From: Deltaproteobacteria bacterium
GTDB lineage: Bacteria; Desulfobacterota; DSM-4660; Desulfatiglandales; B25-G16
NCBI GenBank assembly: GCA_020349945.1
Contig: CP070704.1
Coordinates: 1,737,503-1,775,475, forward strand
Reading direction: 5' to 3'
Length of the DNA: 37,973 nt
The first letter of the stretch is position 1. Each line of letters starts with the position of its first letter. The translations under genes were made by a program, and so were the position numbers. Under the pieces are notes generated by a model. The model saw nothing but the letters and a program-made list of their open reading frames with translations, did no database searches and was not told where the DNA came from. Below are positions 8,939 to 17,066 of the stretch, one piece after another.

Positions 8939-9643
8939 TCACCTGAACTGGGGACATACCAGGCATCTGTTCTCAAAATATTCTACTACCTCCTGGCAAG
9001 GCCCTTCCTTAACTAGAGAACCCTCACCTATGAGAGCTGCTCGTTCAGCAATCCTGGCGACATCTGCTCTATGAGTGATCAAAATTACTGTTGAACCCCC
9101 GTCTCTGAGGTTACAAACGAATTCAATAATTCTATCTAAAGCCAGAATATCAATGCCCGAGTCCGGCTCATCAAGGATAGCTAATCGCGGTTTCATAGTG
9201 AAAATAGCAGCCAATTCGATGCGCTTTCTTTCACCACCGCTTAACGTCTTATCCACCTTCCGTTTCAAATAGTCCTTGGGATCAAGGAGGACATTTTGCA
9301 GGGCCCCTTCAACATCTGCCCTGTCTGCCCCCTTCGTGCCTAATAGGAGATAATCCTCAACTGTGATACCTTCGAAACGGGCCTCTTGCTGCCAGGCAAG
9401 AGTGATTCCCAACCGTGCCCTTTCCCAGATGGGCAGACTATTGATCACCTTACCGTCAAAGATAATCTTACCCTCATTTGGCCGATAGCCATTGCAACCC
9501 ATGATGGCATACGCCAAACTACTTTTACCTGCCCCATTGGGTCCGAGGATGCCATAAATCTCCTGGGAGCTCACCTTAAAATCTATCTCCCTCAGGATTA
9601 TCCTATCGTCTTTTTTTATATTCACATTCTCTATTTTCAGCAT
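8939..9643 (-). CDS. sufC: SufC-like ABC ATPase for Fe-S cluster assembly
   Basis: SufC is the soluble ABC-type ATPase that energises the SufB scaffold. The 234-residue protein has Walker A GPNGAGKS (34-41), a Q-loop at Q85/Q86, ABC signature LSGGERKR (134-141), Walker B LAILDEPDSGID (154-165) and the H-loop at H191. The ATG at 9643 has GAGG 7 bases upstream. The last residues contain a CLVC pair (C227, C230), which E. coli SufC does not have and which may bind metal or a cluster. It is transcribed with sufB and lies just after the tRNA-Pro terminator, so it should have its own promoter in the short 9644-9700 interval, although I see no strong one. Confidence 0.92.
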   Translation of the reverse strand: MLKIENVNIKKDDRIILREIDFKVSSQEIYGILGPNGAGKSSLAYAIMGCNGYRPNEGKIIFDGKVINSLPIWERARLGITLAWQQEARFEGITVEDYLLLGTKGADRADVEGALQNVLLDPKDYLKRKVDKTLSGGERKRIELAAIFTMKPRLAILDEPDSGIDILALDRIIEFVCNLRDGGSTVILITHRADVARIAERAALIGEGSLVKEGPCQEVVEYFENRCLVCPQFR

Positions 9644-9700
9644 GTTGATCCCTCATGTGCTCTCTCCAAAGCCTTAAATAGTCCTGATGAAAAGGGCTAT

Positions 9701-9731
9701 AAAAAAGGTTCAGCCTGGTGTAGGCTGAACC
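9701..9731 (-). terminator. Intrinsic terminator of tRNA-Pro
   Basis: A perfect 10-bp stem on the minus strand (9731-9722 with 9716-9707) encloses a 5-base loop and is followed by TTTTTT (9706-9701). It lies 16 bases past the encoded CCA of tRNA-Pro. Confidence 0.92.
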
Positions 9732-9747
9732 AGTCAATGCACTGTCG

Positions 9748-9824
9748 TGGTCGGGACGACTGGATTTGAACCAGCGACCCCAGCGTCCCGAACGCTGTGC
9801 TCTACCAGACTGAGCCACGTCCCG
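9748..9824 (-). tRNA. tRNA-Pro (anticodon CGG)
   Basis: The minus-strand cloverleaf has acceptor CGGGACG pairing with CGTCCCG, anticodon loop TTCGGGA (CGG) and T loop GGTTCAAATCC. CCA is encoded at 9748-9750. It is a monocistronic unit with its own candidate promoter and a strong terminator. Confidence 0.96.
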
Positions 9825-9846
9825 ACTTTATCCGCTCAAACAATCT

Positions 9847-9875
9847 ATGATAGATGCTTCAAAGGGAAAAGTAAA
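9847..9875 (-). promoter_or_regulatory. Candidate promoter for tRNA-Pro
   Basis: On the minus strand TTTACT (9875-9870), a 17-base spacer and TATCAT (9852-9847) place a start about 16 bases before the tRNA 5' end. Each box matches the consensus at four or five of six positions. Confidence 0.45.
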
Positions 9876-9903
9876 GAAAAATTGGGACAGATTCAAGGGG
9901 AAC

Positions 9904-10500
9904 CTAGGATCTCCGCATTGTGGGTCTTATCAAATTTGTAAAATTCTCTAAAATCCTTTGTGTAGCCCCCCAGATAACAACACCCTGATAGATAAAGGCG
10001 GAGGTCTCAACGACCTGCCCTTCATGATTTATGGAAAAAGGTTGCGGTTGACAAGGATCTAAAAAAAACCCTAAGGGGACTTCGATCAGGTTCTCAACCT
10101 CTCTGTTATTAATGGTAAATGCGTAAGGGAATGGCACCACTCCGACAAAGGGGTGAATGATGAAGCGAGAGCTCATGGTCGGCATATCATCCAGTTGGCC
10201 CATGATCTCTATATCCTCTTCTCTGACACCTATTTCCTCAAAGGTTTCCCTTTTGGCTGTGCCTTCCAAACTGGGATCATCCTTATCTACTACGCCACCA
10301 GGAAAGGACACCTCGCCTTTATGATATTCTACTGTATCCGTTCGTTTTGTGAAAAGAATCCAGTACTGGCCATCTCTGACAAAGAGGGGCAAAAGCACGG
10401 ATGCGTGGGTATAATTAGTACCGTTGCCTTTAATCCTTTCCGGCCTTCTCTTGGCCAAAATGGTTTTAAGATCCTCTTTCAGTTGATCCGGGTTCAGCAT
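9904..10500 (-). CDS. Nudix hydrolase, CoA-diphosphatase (NudL) type
   Basis: The protein probably hydrolyses CoA or a related nucleoside diphosphate derivative. The 198-residue sequence has the family-specific block LFTKRTDTVEYHKGEVSFPGG (about 49-69), followed by an expanded Nudix box ending RETFEEIGV (84-92). It therefore carries the metal-binding glutamates E88 and E89. That combination is typical of the NudL/YeaB branch rather than of MutT. The start ATG is the first in frame. It is about 155 bp downstream of pyrE on the same strand and its stop is about 80 bp before tRNA-Pro. The gap to pyrE holds no convincing gene. Confidence 0.88.
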   Translation of the reverse strand: MLNPDQLKEDLKTILAKRRPERIKGNGTNYTHASVLLPLFVRDGQYWILFTKRTDTVEYHKGEVSFPGGVVDKDDPSLEGTAKRETFEEIGVREEDIEIMGQLDDMPTMSSRFIIHPFVGVVPFPYAFTINNREVENLIEVPLGFFLDPCQPQPFSINHEGQVVETSAFIYQGVVIWGATQRILENFTNLIRPTMRRS

Positions 10501-10656
10501 ATTCTGTCCTTTGGGACGATTGTTGACGGGTTCTGGGCTGGGGCGGTGGCCTGCTTGAGCATTAGTTCTGTCCAGTTCGCTGACTCAATCCCCCTAATTT
10601 CTGGAGTGATCTCCTCCCTTCATATCTAGAGTTCGTTGGGTTTATTGTGTCCGGTG

Positions 10657-11415
10657 CTACTCCCTGCCATAGGTTCCCATGTATTCATCGAATTCCTCCT
10701 TTGTCGCCTTATCCATGGCCCTTTTCTCGCCTGATATAAAAAGAGGAATTTTATTGCTATAAAGATATTCCACTATCTGCCTGATACCGGCAACTGAAAA
10801 AAATGGGATACCTGTCCTCGAGGTAAACTCTCCAATTGGATTCGATCCCTTTTTATTCAGAATAACAGTTCCCTCCTTATCATACACAGCCTTTGTCTGC
10901 TCCCTATCTACAGCAATGCCGAGGCCTATTATCTGACAATGAAAACCGTGAGAGATTGATTCCTTATGAATCTTTTCTATAAGCTCATACTTTGTTTCCA
11001 TAGAGGTTACAACGTCGTCTACAACAAAGATTCTGCAGTCATCAAAAAAGGTATTGTTCACAAAGAGGGCAGCAGATGAAGACCTCTCACCATGTTTTTT
11101 GGCCTCTTTCCTGTCATAATCAAAGAGGAGATCACGGCCATGATACTGAAAAAGGGCAGTTGCTGTGGCTGAGGCAATGGCACTTCCTTTGTAGGATGGC
11201 CCTACGAGGATATCTATCTTATCTACAAGGGATCTGCTCACGAGCATCTCAGCAAAAAAGGAACCTAACTCAAGGAGTAACCGGCCAGTACTGAATCTAC
11301 CCAAGTTGACAAAATAGGGTGTTGGCCTGCCATCTTTCAGTACCAGATCCCTATGGAAAAATAAGGCCCCTGTTTCTGCAAGGATTAAACTCAGGCGCTT
11401 TTTAAATTCCTCCAT
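10657..11415 (-). CDS. pyrE: Orotate phosphoribosyltransferase-like protein
   Basis: Orotate phosphoribosyltransferase converts orotate and PRPP to OMP in pyrimidine synthesis. The 252-residue sequence shows the hood-region loop RKEAKKHGE (102-110), typical of OPRTs, and the PRPP-binding motif IFVVDDVVTS (about 129-138). GPSYKGS (72-78) and the N-terminal LKDGRPTPYF block also fit OPRT. It is somewhat longer than E. coli PyrE (213 aa), mainly from extra residues at the C terminus. No other pyr gene is nearby. It is divergent from the EF-Tu-domain gene. Confidence 0.88.
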   Translation of the reverse strand: MEEFKKRLSLILAETGALFFHRDLVLKDGRPTPYFVNLGRFSTGRLLLELGSFFAEMLVSRSLVDKIDILVGPSYKGSAIASATATALFQYHGRDLLFDYDRKEAKKHGERSSSAALFVNNTFFDDCRIFVVDDVVTSMETKYELIEKIHKESISHGFHCQIIGLGIAVDREQTKAVYDKEGTVILNKKGSNPIGEFTSRTGIPFFSVAGIRQIVEYLYSNKIPLFISGEKRAMDKATKEEFDEYMGTYGRE

Positions 11416-11514
11416 GCCTCAATCTTTCCCATATTTTGACTAAAAAATCAATATGGTATTCAACCACTGGAGTGGGCGGATAGCGAAACAATACCCCGGG
11501 CAAAGGAGCACTTC

Positions 11515-11543
11515 TTGACAGATCAAAAAATAGCTGATATAGA
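11515..11543 (+). promoter_or_regulatory. Near-consensus sigma-70 promoter
   Basis: TTGACA at 11515-11520, exactly 17 bases, then TATAGA at 11538-11543. Predicted transcription starts near 11550, giving a leader of about 30 bases to the ATG at 11581 with its GGAGG ribosome-binding site. The TTG of the -35 box is in frame with the gene and could be mistaken for a start codon. Confidence 0.82.
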
Positions 11544-11580
11544 AACCCTGAAAATCCTTTTAACAAATGGAGGTTTTACT

Positions 11581-11838
11581 ATGCCTGAGGAAGAGGTTGG
11601 TGTGATCGTTAAATTCTTTGCCAAGCCAGGTGTGGCAGCTATAGATATAACAAAGGGAACCATTAAAAGGGGTGATATACTAAAGTATAAGGGCCACACT
11701 ACTGACTTTACCGAAGAGGTCAAGAGTATGGAGATCGATAACCAACCTGTGGATGAAGCCAAGGTTGGTGATATGATCGGCGTCAAGGTAGGGGAAAGGG
11801 TAAGGGAAAAGGATATAGTCTATAAGGTTGTGGACTAA
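11581..11838 (+). CDS. Small EF-Tu domain-II-like protein
   Basis: The 85-residue protein looks like a free-standing OB/beta-barrel domain II of translational GTPases. The lines are VGVIVKFFAKPGVAAIDI, GTIKRGDILKYKGHTTDF, a central VKSMEIDNQPVDEAKVGDMIGVKV block and a final VREKDIVYKV. Similar domains occur at the end of U32 peptidases and as separate small proteins in anaerobic bacteria; the function is not known. The start ATG 11581 is fixed by GGAGG seven bases upstream and by the promoter at 11515-11543. It converges on the zinc-ribbon gene, whose stop is 12 bp away. Confidence 0.85.
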   Translation: MPEEEVGVIVKFFAKPGVAAIDITKGTIKRGDILKYKGHTTDFTEEVKSMEIDNQPVDEAKVGDMIGVKVGERVREKDIVYKVVD

Positions 11839-11850
11839 GAGGTGATCGTT

Positions 11851-12213
11851 TCAAGGGGAAGAATTTAGATCAAAGCCACATCTAACACAAAAATCCTCCC
11901 TTGTCTGTTTAAAACCACAGTTATGGCACATGACAAAATCCTGGTCGGGGGATATACCTGACCCTTCGGCAGAGGGTTTAGTCTCGCTTAATTCCCCTGT
12001 TTCCTGAATATTAACTAACCCGCCTGCAGCAATAATGGTGTCGGCATATCTCCGGGCATCAGCTAAGGTTAAATCCCTCTTCAATACCACCGGCGCCCTT
12101 TTCACATACTTATCTAACGTAGAGTCAGCAACCCCGAGTTTTGCCATATTTTGCCTGAAAATCCCTTGTTCAAGCGTTGTACCATAAAAGACAACCCTGT
12201 ATTTCTTGGTCAT
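11851..12213 (-). CDS. Hypothetical protein with C-terminal zinc ribbon
   Basis: The 120-residue protein has two parts. Residues 1-70 contain a block, VKRAPVVLKRDLTLADARRY followed by ADTIIAAGG, that looks like the L7/L12 C-terminal-type alpha/beta fold found in several small zinc-ribbon proteins. After a low-complexity linker, C96, C99, C109 and C112 form a CxxC...CxxC zinc ribbon. I do not know the function. It is convergent with the EF-Tu-domain gene and divergent from phoH, and appears to be a single-gene unit. Confidence 0.72.
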   Translation of the reverse strand: MTKKYRVVFYGTTLEQGIFRQNMAKLGVADSTLDKYVKRAPVVLKRDLTLADARRYADTIIAAGGLVNIQETGELSETKPSAEGSGISPDQDFVMCHNCGFKQTREDFCVRCGFDLNSSP

Positions 12214-12399
12214 TCTTCCCAGAAATTATGTTTTGATGGATTCAGCGGACTTCATATCCATTTAAGACCAGATCAATTATATGTCAAGACAGAAAGGGAA
12301 AGACCCTGTTATTCTTTTCCTTGCATAAAAATCCCATCGTATGATAATAAAAACAGCTTATGCCTTCAGCAGAAAACTGACGACGGTAGCCAAGCATTA

Positions 12400-12414
12400 T
12401 ATGATAATATCATA
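12400..12414. promoter_or_regulatory. Palindromic site upstream of phoH
   Basis: TATGATAATATCATA is a palindrome apart from its central base and lies 20 bp before the phoH start. Its left half, TATGATAATA, also occurs at 12340-12349, exactly 60 bp upstream. It could be an operator or simply A/T-rich promoter sequence. I see nothing else in the 12214-12433 gap. Confidence 0.3.
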
Positions 12415-12433
12415 GCGAGGAAACTGAGATAAC

Positions 12434-13459
12434 TTGTCTGAACCGCTAAATAAAGGGGAACATATCAAAACCAAAAGGGTTACCTTTGATAGTAATGAAT
12501 TACTCAGGAGTCTTTATGGAGAAAACAACGCCAATCTCAGAGTGATAGAGAAAAGACTCAACATACGGATTAACATGAGGGGGAATGAGCTCATTTTACA
12601 GGGTGTCCTTTCGGATTTAGAGATGGCCCAAAACCTCTTAACCCAGCTCTATGGACTGCTTAAAGAGGGATATCCTGTCTATGAAAGGGATGTTGATTAT
12701 TCCCTGAGAATCCTGGGCAGTGACCATAAATCAGAGCTTAAGCCAATTTTTCTCGATAGGGTATACATTCCATCAAAGAAAAAGACAATAACCCCCAAAA
12801 GCGTAAACCAGAAGAATTACATTGATAGCATCAGAAGGTATGATATTGTAATTGGCATAGGACCAGCTGGTACGGGAAAGACATATCTTGCTATGGCCAT
12901 GGCCATATCGTCTCTGATGAAGAAGGAGATAGACAGGGTAGTCCTAGCAAGGCCAGCAGTGGAGGCAGGCGAAAAATTAGGTTTTTTGCCAGGAGATCTA
13001 TACGAAAAGGTGAATCCTTACCTGAGGCCACTCTATGATGCCCTCCACGATATGATGGATTTTGGGAGTGCCTCGCGCCTTATTCAAAGTGGTGTGATAG
13101 AAGTAGCCCCTTTGGCCTTTATGAGGGGGAGAACACTCAATGATTCATTTATCATATTAGATGAGGCCCAAAATGCAACACCTGAACAGATGAAGATGTT
13201 TCTGACACGCCTTGGGTTTAGCTCCAAAACTGTTATAACCGGGGATATTACCCAGACAGACCTCCCTGAAGGGAAGACCTCAGGTCTTATACAGGCCAGG
13301 GATATTTTGGCCCATGTACCAGACATAAAATTTGTTTATTTTGGGAGGGAGGATGTTGTCAGACATCCATTGGTTCAAGAAATTATAGACGCCTATGACA
13401 GAGCAGAAAAGTCACATCATGGTCGAGAAAAAGAAAAAGATCGCCCTGATCAAAAATAA
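12434..13459 (+). CDS. phoH: PhoH-like ATPase (YbeZ type)
   Basis: PhoH/YbeZ proteins are cytoplasmic nucleotide-binding proteins linked to RNA metabolism, and the family member next to ybeY is thought to work with that RNase. The 341-residue protein has an N-terminal KH-like segment (about 30-80). Its helicase-like NTPase core has Walker A GPAGTGKT at 143-150 and Walker B IILDEAQN at 240-247. The TTG at 12434 is the most upstream plausible start; no strong ribosome-binding site supports it. It heads the phoH-pgpH-ybeY group and overlaps the pgpH frame. Confidence 0.95.
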   Translation: MSEPLNKGEHIKTKRVTFDSNELLRSLYGENNANLRVIEKRLNIRINMRGNELILQGVLSDLEMAQNLLTQLYGLLKEGYPVYERDVDYSLRILGSDHKSELKPIFLDRVYIPSKKKTITPKSVNQKNYIDSIRRYDIVIGIGPAGTGKTYLAMAMAISSLMKKEIDRVVLARPAVEAGEKLGFLPGDLYEKVNPYLRPLYDALHDMMDFGSASRLIQSGVIEVAPLAFMRGRTLNDSFIILDEAQNATPEQMKMFLTRLGFSSKTVITGDITQTDLPEGKTSGLIQARDILAHVPDIKFVYFGREDVVRHPLVQEIIDAYDRAEKSHHGREKEKDRPDQK

Positions 13460-15908
13460 GAAAGGTAAAAAGTTAGACAAAGAAATTACCTCCCCCTTGA
13501 AAAGATTGGGGACATGGTTCAGGTTGGTTAATTTCAAAATTCAACTATGGATTTATCTCGTCATCTTAACTGGTACTATTTCCCTTCTGCTGTTCCCCAA
13601 CATATTGAGGGTATCCAAAGAGGAGTACTCTCTTGGTGATGTGGCAAGCAAGGACATCAAGGCCTCTTATGACTTTCTTGTAGAAGATAAGGAATTGACA
13701 AAACAGAGGAGAGATGACGCGGTAAAATCCTCTCTTTTTGTCTATGACTTTGACAGGTCAGGGGCAGCTGTTAGCCACAGGATTAAAGAGTCCTTCAACC
13801 ACGGAAGGAGGGAGCGAGGAGGTATCGTATCAACCGGGTTGCAGCAAACTTTGGAATCTCCCCCTACACCAGAGGAGGCGGAATATACAGAAAAACTGAG
13901 GGAATTAAGGGAGAAATTCTTTGAGCTCTCAGGCGTCACTGAAGACCCTGTCCTCTTTGACCAGCTTGTCAGAAACAATTTCACTACCCAGATAGAAAAC
14001 ACTGTATCGGTTGCAGTAAGTCGTATTTTAAAGAAAGGGGTTGTGGGGAATAAGACTGTTTTGATGACCCAGAAGGGAAAGGGCATAGTTCTCAAGGATA
14101 TAGATACTCAAGAGGAGTTCAAGGTAGATGATCTTGATCGTTTTTATGATCTTGAAGGTGCTCGCCAACATGTGAGCCAGATAATAGAGCAACTCATGGC
14201 AAAAGAGGCTGGGCCAGAGGTTGTTGAGCCCACAGTGCGATTTGCTAAATTGGTCATAAGGCCTAACACAACCTTTAATAAAAGGGAAACGGAGCTAAGA
14301 AAAGATGAGGCCAAAAAATCCGTAAAACCCTTCTATTTCCAGGTTAAAAAGGGCGAGATGATTGTCAGGGAGGGAGAAAAAATAAACCCAACCCACCTCC
14401 TAAAATTGGAGACCTTGGCCAAATTAAAGAGAGACCGCCCTGTACAGGTGGTCATGAGCATGAGCCTCCTGATTGGTATCATGTTGACATTGAGTTATGT
14501 TGTTCTTCTCAGGAGGCCTCATGCCTTCAAAGGAGATGATAGGAGCCTCGTGTTCATGAGTTTGAGCCTTTTATTTATGTTCTTTGTTGTGCTCCTGTAC
14601 AATATAGTGGCTGAAGAGGTAGCCCGGGGATACCATTTTTTCAATATTCAAGCTCTCCTCTTTGCACTACCAATTTCCTTGGGGGCCATATTAATCTCTA
14701 TTTTTCAGGGATTGAATGTGGCGATTGCCTTTTCATTGATCATCTCTATCCTGGCTTCCATTGTCATAGGGTGGAGGTTGGAGTTTTTTGTTTATTTCCT
14801 GATGGGATCTCTTCTGGCTGCCTACGGGGTAAGGAATTGCAGGGAAAGAATGGTATTGATAAAGACAGGACTCTGGGTTGGTCTTCTAAATATCGTTATG
14901 GTCTTATCGATCCAGGGCTTATCAATCAGGACGCTATCAGGAAGTCCGTACTCTCCAGCAGGTGCAATCTCCCTTGTTACCTGTTTTTTGGGAGGCGCCC
15001 TGGCTGGTGTTATAGCTACTGGTTTCTTACCGTTGATAGAGATGGCCTTTGGTTTCACAACGGACATCAAACTGCTGGAGTTGTCCAGTTTGGATCAACC
15101 TATCCTTAAAGAATTGATGGTTAAAGCCCCCGGCACATATCATCATAGTGTTATCGTTAGCAGCATGGTTGAGGCGACAGCTGAAGGCATCAATGCCAGT
15201 CCCCTCTTGGCAAAAGTAAGTGCCTATTACCATGACATAGGAAAGATCAAGAAACCACTCTACTTTGTAGAAAATCAGGTTAGAGGTGACAGAAGACATG
15301 AGAAACTTGCACCTTCTATGAGTAGTCTTATTTTGATCTCCCATGTCAAGGATGGTGTAGAACTTGCAAAACAGCATAGGCTTGGAAAGGAGATAATAGA
15401 TATTATCCGGCAACACCAGGGTACAAGTCTCATCTCCTACTTTTATCAAAAGGCCAAGGAGCAAAGCAAAGAAAAGGGGGGTAGATCCTCTCCTGTTAAA
15501 GAGGAAGATTTCAGATATCCTGGCCCCAAGCCCCAGACTAAAGAGGCAGGGCTCGTTTTAGTGGCGGATGCAGTGGAGGCTGCATCCAGAACCTTGGTTG
15601 ATCCTACCCCTGCAAGGATTAAGGGAATGGTTCAAAAGATCATAAACAATGCCTTCTCAGATGGACAGCTTGATGAATGCGAGCTGACATTAAAGGATCT
15701 AAACCAGATAGCCAACAGCTTTACGAAGACATTAGGGGGAATCTTTCACAGCCGGATTGAATATCCAGAACCCCTAATAAAAGGAGAAACAGGCAAGAAG
15801 AAAGAAAATGGAGATTCAGATAACGTGTCAGCACCACATGAAAGACATAGATGCCGGGAAGATAAGGATGAGGCTAAAGAGGATCTTAAAAGACTTGGGA
15901 TACTATGA
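13395..15908 (+). CDS. pgpH: 7TMR-HDED membrane HD phosphohydrolase (PgpH type)
   Basis: Members of this family hydrolyse cyclic di-AMP in several bacteria; the ligand here is inferred. The 837-residue protein has one N-terminal membrane helix (about 50-70) and a large extracytoplasmic HDED domain. A seven-helix membrane block follows at about 355-560, then a cytoplasmic HD domain with KVSAYYHDIGKIKKP (H613, D614). The start is uncertain: ATG 13395 overlaps phoH by 65 bp, and ATG 13419 is equally possible. The C terminus runs 101 bp into ybeY in a different frame, adding about 30 charged residues that are unlikely to be part of the HD fold. Confidence 0.93.
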   Translation: MTEQKSHIMVEKKKKIALIKNKKGKKLDKEITSPLKRLGTWFRLVNFKIQLWIYLVILTGTISLLLFPNILRVSKEEYSLGDVASKDIKASYDFLVEDKELTKQRRDDAVKSSLFVYDFDRSGAAVSHRIKESFNHGRRERGGIVSTGLQQTLESPPTPEEAEYTEKLRELREKFFELSGVTEDPVLFDQLVRNNFTTQIENTVSVAVSRILKKGVVGNKTVLMTQKGKGIVLKDIDTQEEFKVDDLDRFYDLEGARQHVSQIIEQLMAKEAGPEVVEPTVRFAKLVIRPNTTFNKRETELRKDEAKKSVKPFYFQVKKGEMIVREGEKINPTHLLKLETLAKLKRDRPVQVVMSMSLLIGIMLTLSYVVLLRRPHAFKGDDRSLVFMSLSLLFMFFVVLLYNIVAEEVARGYHFFNIQALLFALPISLGAILISIFQGLNVAIAFSLIISILASIVIGWRLEFFVYFLMGSLLAAYGVRNCRERMVLIKTGLWVGLLNIVMVLSIQGLSIRTLSGSPYSPAGAISLVTCFLGGALAGVIATGFLPLIEMAFGFTTDIKLLELSSLDQPILKELMVKAPGTYHHSVIVSSMVEATAEGINASPLLAKVSAYYHDIGKIKKPLYFVENQVRGDRRHEKLAPSMSSLILISHVKDGVELAKQHRLGKEIIDIIRQHQGTSLISYFYQKAKEQSKEKGGRSSPVKEEDFRYPGPKPQTKEAGLVLVADAVEAASRTLVDPTPARIKGMVQKIINNAFSDGQLDECELTLKDLNQIANSFTKTLGGIFHSRIEYPEPLIKGETGKKKENGDSDNVSAPHERHRCREDKDEAKEDLKRLGIL

Positions 15909-16245
15909 CTGTGAACTGAGCCTACTCTTTACAGATGACCAGCATATAGCAGAGCTAAACAGCCGCTTTCTGAAAAGACAAGGACCGACAAATGTCCTTG
16001 CCTTTCCAATGAGGGACGATGGTCATACTGGACCTGAGACACCAATGCTGGGAGATATAGTCATATCCTTAGATGCCGCTATGAGGGATGCGAAGAGAGC
16101 TGGTGAGGGCCTTGATAGAACTATCGATAGACTCTCAATCCATGGTCTCTTACACCTTTTAGGCTATGACCACGAGAGGTCAGAGGAAGACGCCTGCATG
16201 ATGGAAGAAGAGACGGAGCGACTATTGACTATGGTAGAAAGATAG
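15808..16245 (+). CDS. ybeY: Endoribonuclease YbeY
   Basis: YbeY is a zinc-dependent RNase involved in 16S rRNA maturation and ribosome quality control. The 145-residue protein has the defining motif HGLLHLLGYDH (112-122) with its three metal-binding histidines, and the usual RxNVLAFP-like segment (PTNVLAFP at 60-67). ATG 15808 is preceded by a purine-rich AAGAAGAAAG. Its first 101 bases are shared with the end of pgpH in another frame. Its place after phoH and pgpH is the standard order. Confidence 0.95.
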   Translation: MEIQITCQHHMKDIDAGKIRMRLKRILKDLGYYDCELSLLFTDDQHIAELNSRFLKRQGPTNVLAFPMRDDGHTGPETPMLGDIVISLDAAMRDAKRAGEGLDRTIDRLSIHGLLHLLGYDHERSEEDACMMEEETERLLTMVER

Positions 16246-16310
16246 AGAGGTTGGCACTTATGGCCTTGGCCCACTCTAGAGCCTTTCAATTAAATGAGGA
16301 GTGAACTATC

Positions 16311-17030
16311 ATGGCGCTTTTATCCGTTAATGTTGATCATATTGCAACGATCCGCGAGGCGAGGGGCATAGATGAGCCGGACCCTGTTTTGGCTGCCGGT
16401 ATAGCTGAGTTAGCTGGTGCTGAAGGTATTATATGTCATTTGAGAAGGGATCGGCGACATATTAAGGATAGGGACCTAAGCCTCCTTAGACAAACGGTCA
16501 AGACCAAATTGAATCTGGAAATGGCACCGGTTAAAGAGCTCCTTGATATCGCCCTCAATATCAAACCCGATGTCGTAACACTCGTCCCGGAAAGAAGGGA
16601 AGAGTTAACCACTGAAGGGGGCCTTGATGTTGCCCGCAGTAAAGAGGAATATAAGGGAATTACCAGCAGATTAAAGGAGGCTGGCATATCTGTCAGCTTC
16701 TTTATTAATCCAGATCCTGACCAGATAAGAGCATCCCTTGATGCGGGAGCAGACATCGTCGAGATAAACACGAGAGAATACAGTGAGGCACGATCAGAAT
16801 CAGATATCCTGAGACATTTTGAAAAGATTAGTGAGGCGGCACAGTTAGCACGTAAGCTTAAGCTAAGAGTACACGCCGGTCACGGCCTCAACTATGTGAA
16901 CATAAAGAGATTTTCTTCTATTCCCGAGATAGAGGAATACAGCATTGGCCACAGTATCATTGCCAGGACACTGATCGTGGGAATAGATCGGGCCGTCCGC
17001 GAGATGGTTACACTGGTATCTCAACTTTAG
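16311..17030 (+). CDS. pdxJ: Pyridoxine 5'-phosphate synthase PdxJ
   Basis: PdxJ condenses 1-deoxyxylulose 5-phosphate with 3-amino-2-oxopropyl phosphate to make pyridoxine 5'-phosphate. The 239-residue TIM-barrel protein begins LSVNVDHIATIREARG, the family signature. It contains HLRRDRRHI, an NLEMAP-type strand and RVHAGHGLNY near the C terminus, all typical of PdxJ. A ribosome-binding sequence GAGGAG lies before ATG 16311. It is followed by acpS and tsaE in the same direction; the usual epimerase/dehydratase gene nnrD is absent between the latter two. Confidence 0.97.
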   Translation: MALLSVNVDHIATIREARGIDEPDPVLAAGIAELAGAEGIICHLRRDRRHIKDRDLSLLRQTVKTKLNLEMAPVKELLDIALNIKPDVVTLVPERREELTTEGGLDVARSKEEYKGITSRLKEAGISVSFFINPDPDQIRASLDAGADIVEINTREYSEARSESDILRHFEKISEAAQLARKLKLRVHAGHGLNYVNIKRFSSIPEIEEYSIGHSIIARTLIVGIDRAVREMVTLVSQL

Positions 17031-17066
17031 GTTACCCTGTCAGAATTTCGCAAAAATAACAATGCG

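Noticed and set aside
9603..9941. ORFs on both strands across tRNA-Pro(CGG)
   Set aside because: Translations of the tRNA and its terminator; no independent coding evidence.
10501..10656. Short frames between pyrE and the Nudix gene
   Set aside because: One minus-strand frame is open for about 43 codons but has no start codon with a ribosome-binding site and no motif.
12151..12432. 93-aa plus-strand ORF upstream of phoH
   Set aside because: It overlaps the start of the zinc-ribbon gene on the other strand and has no recognisable features.
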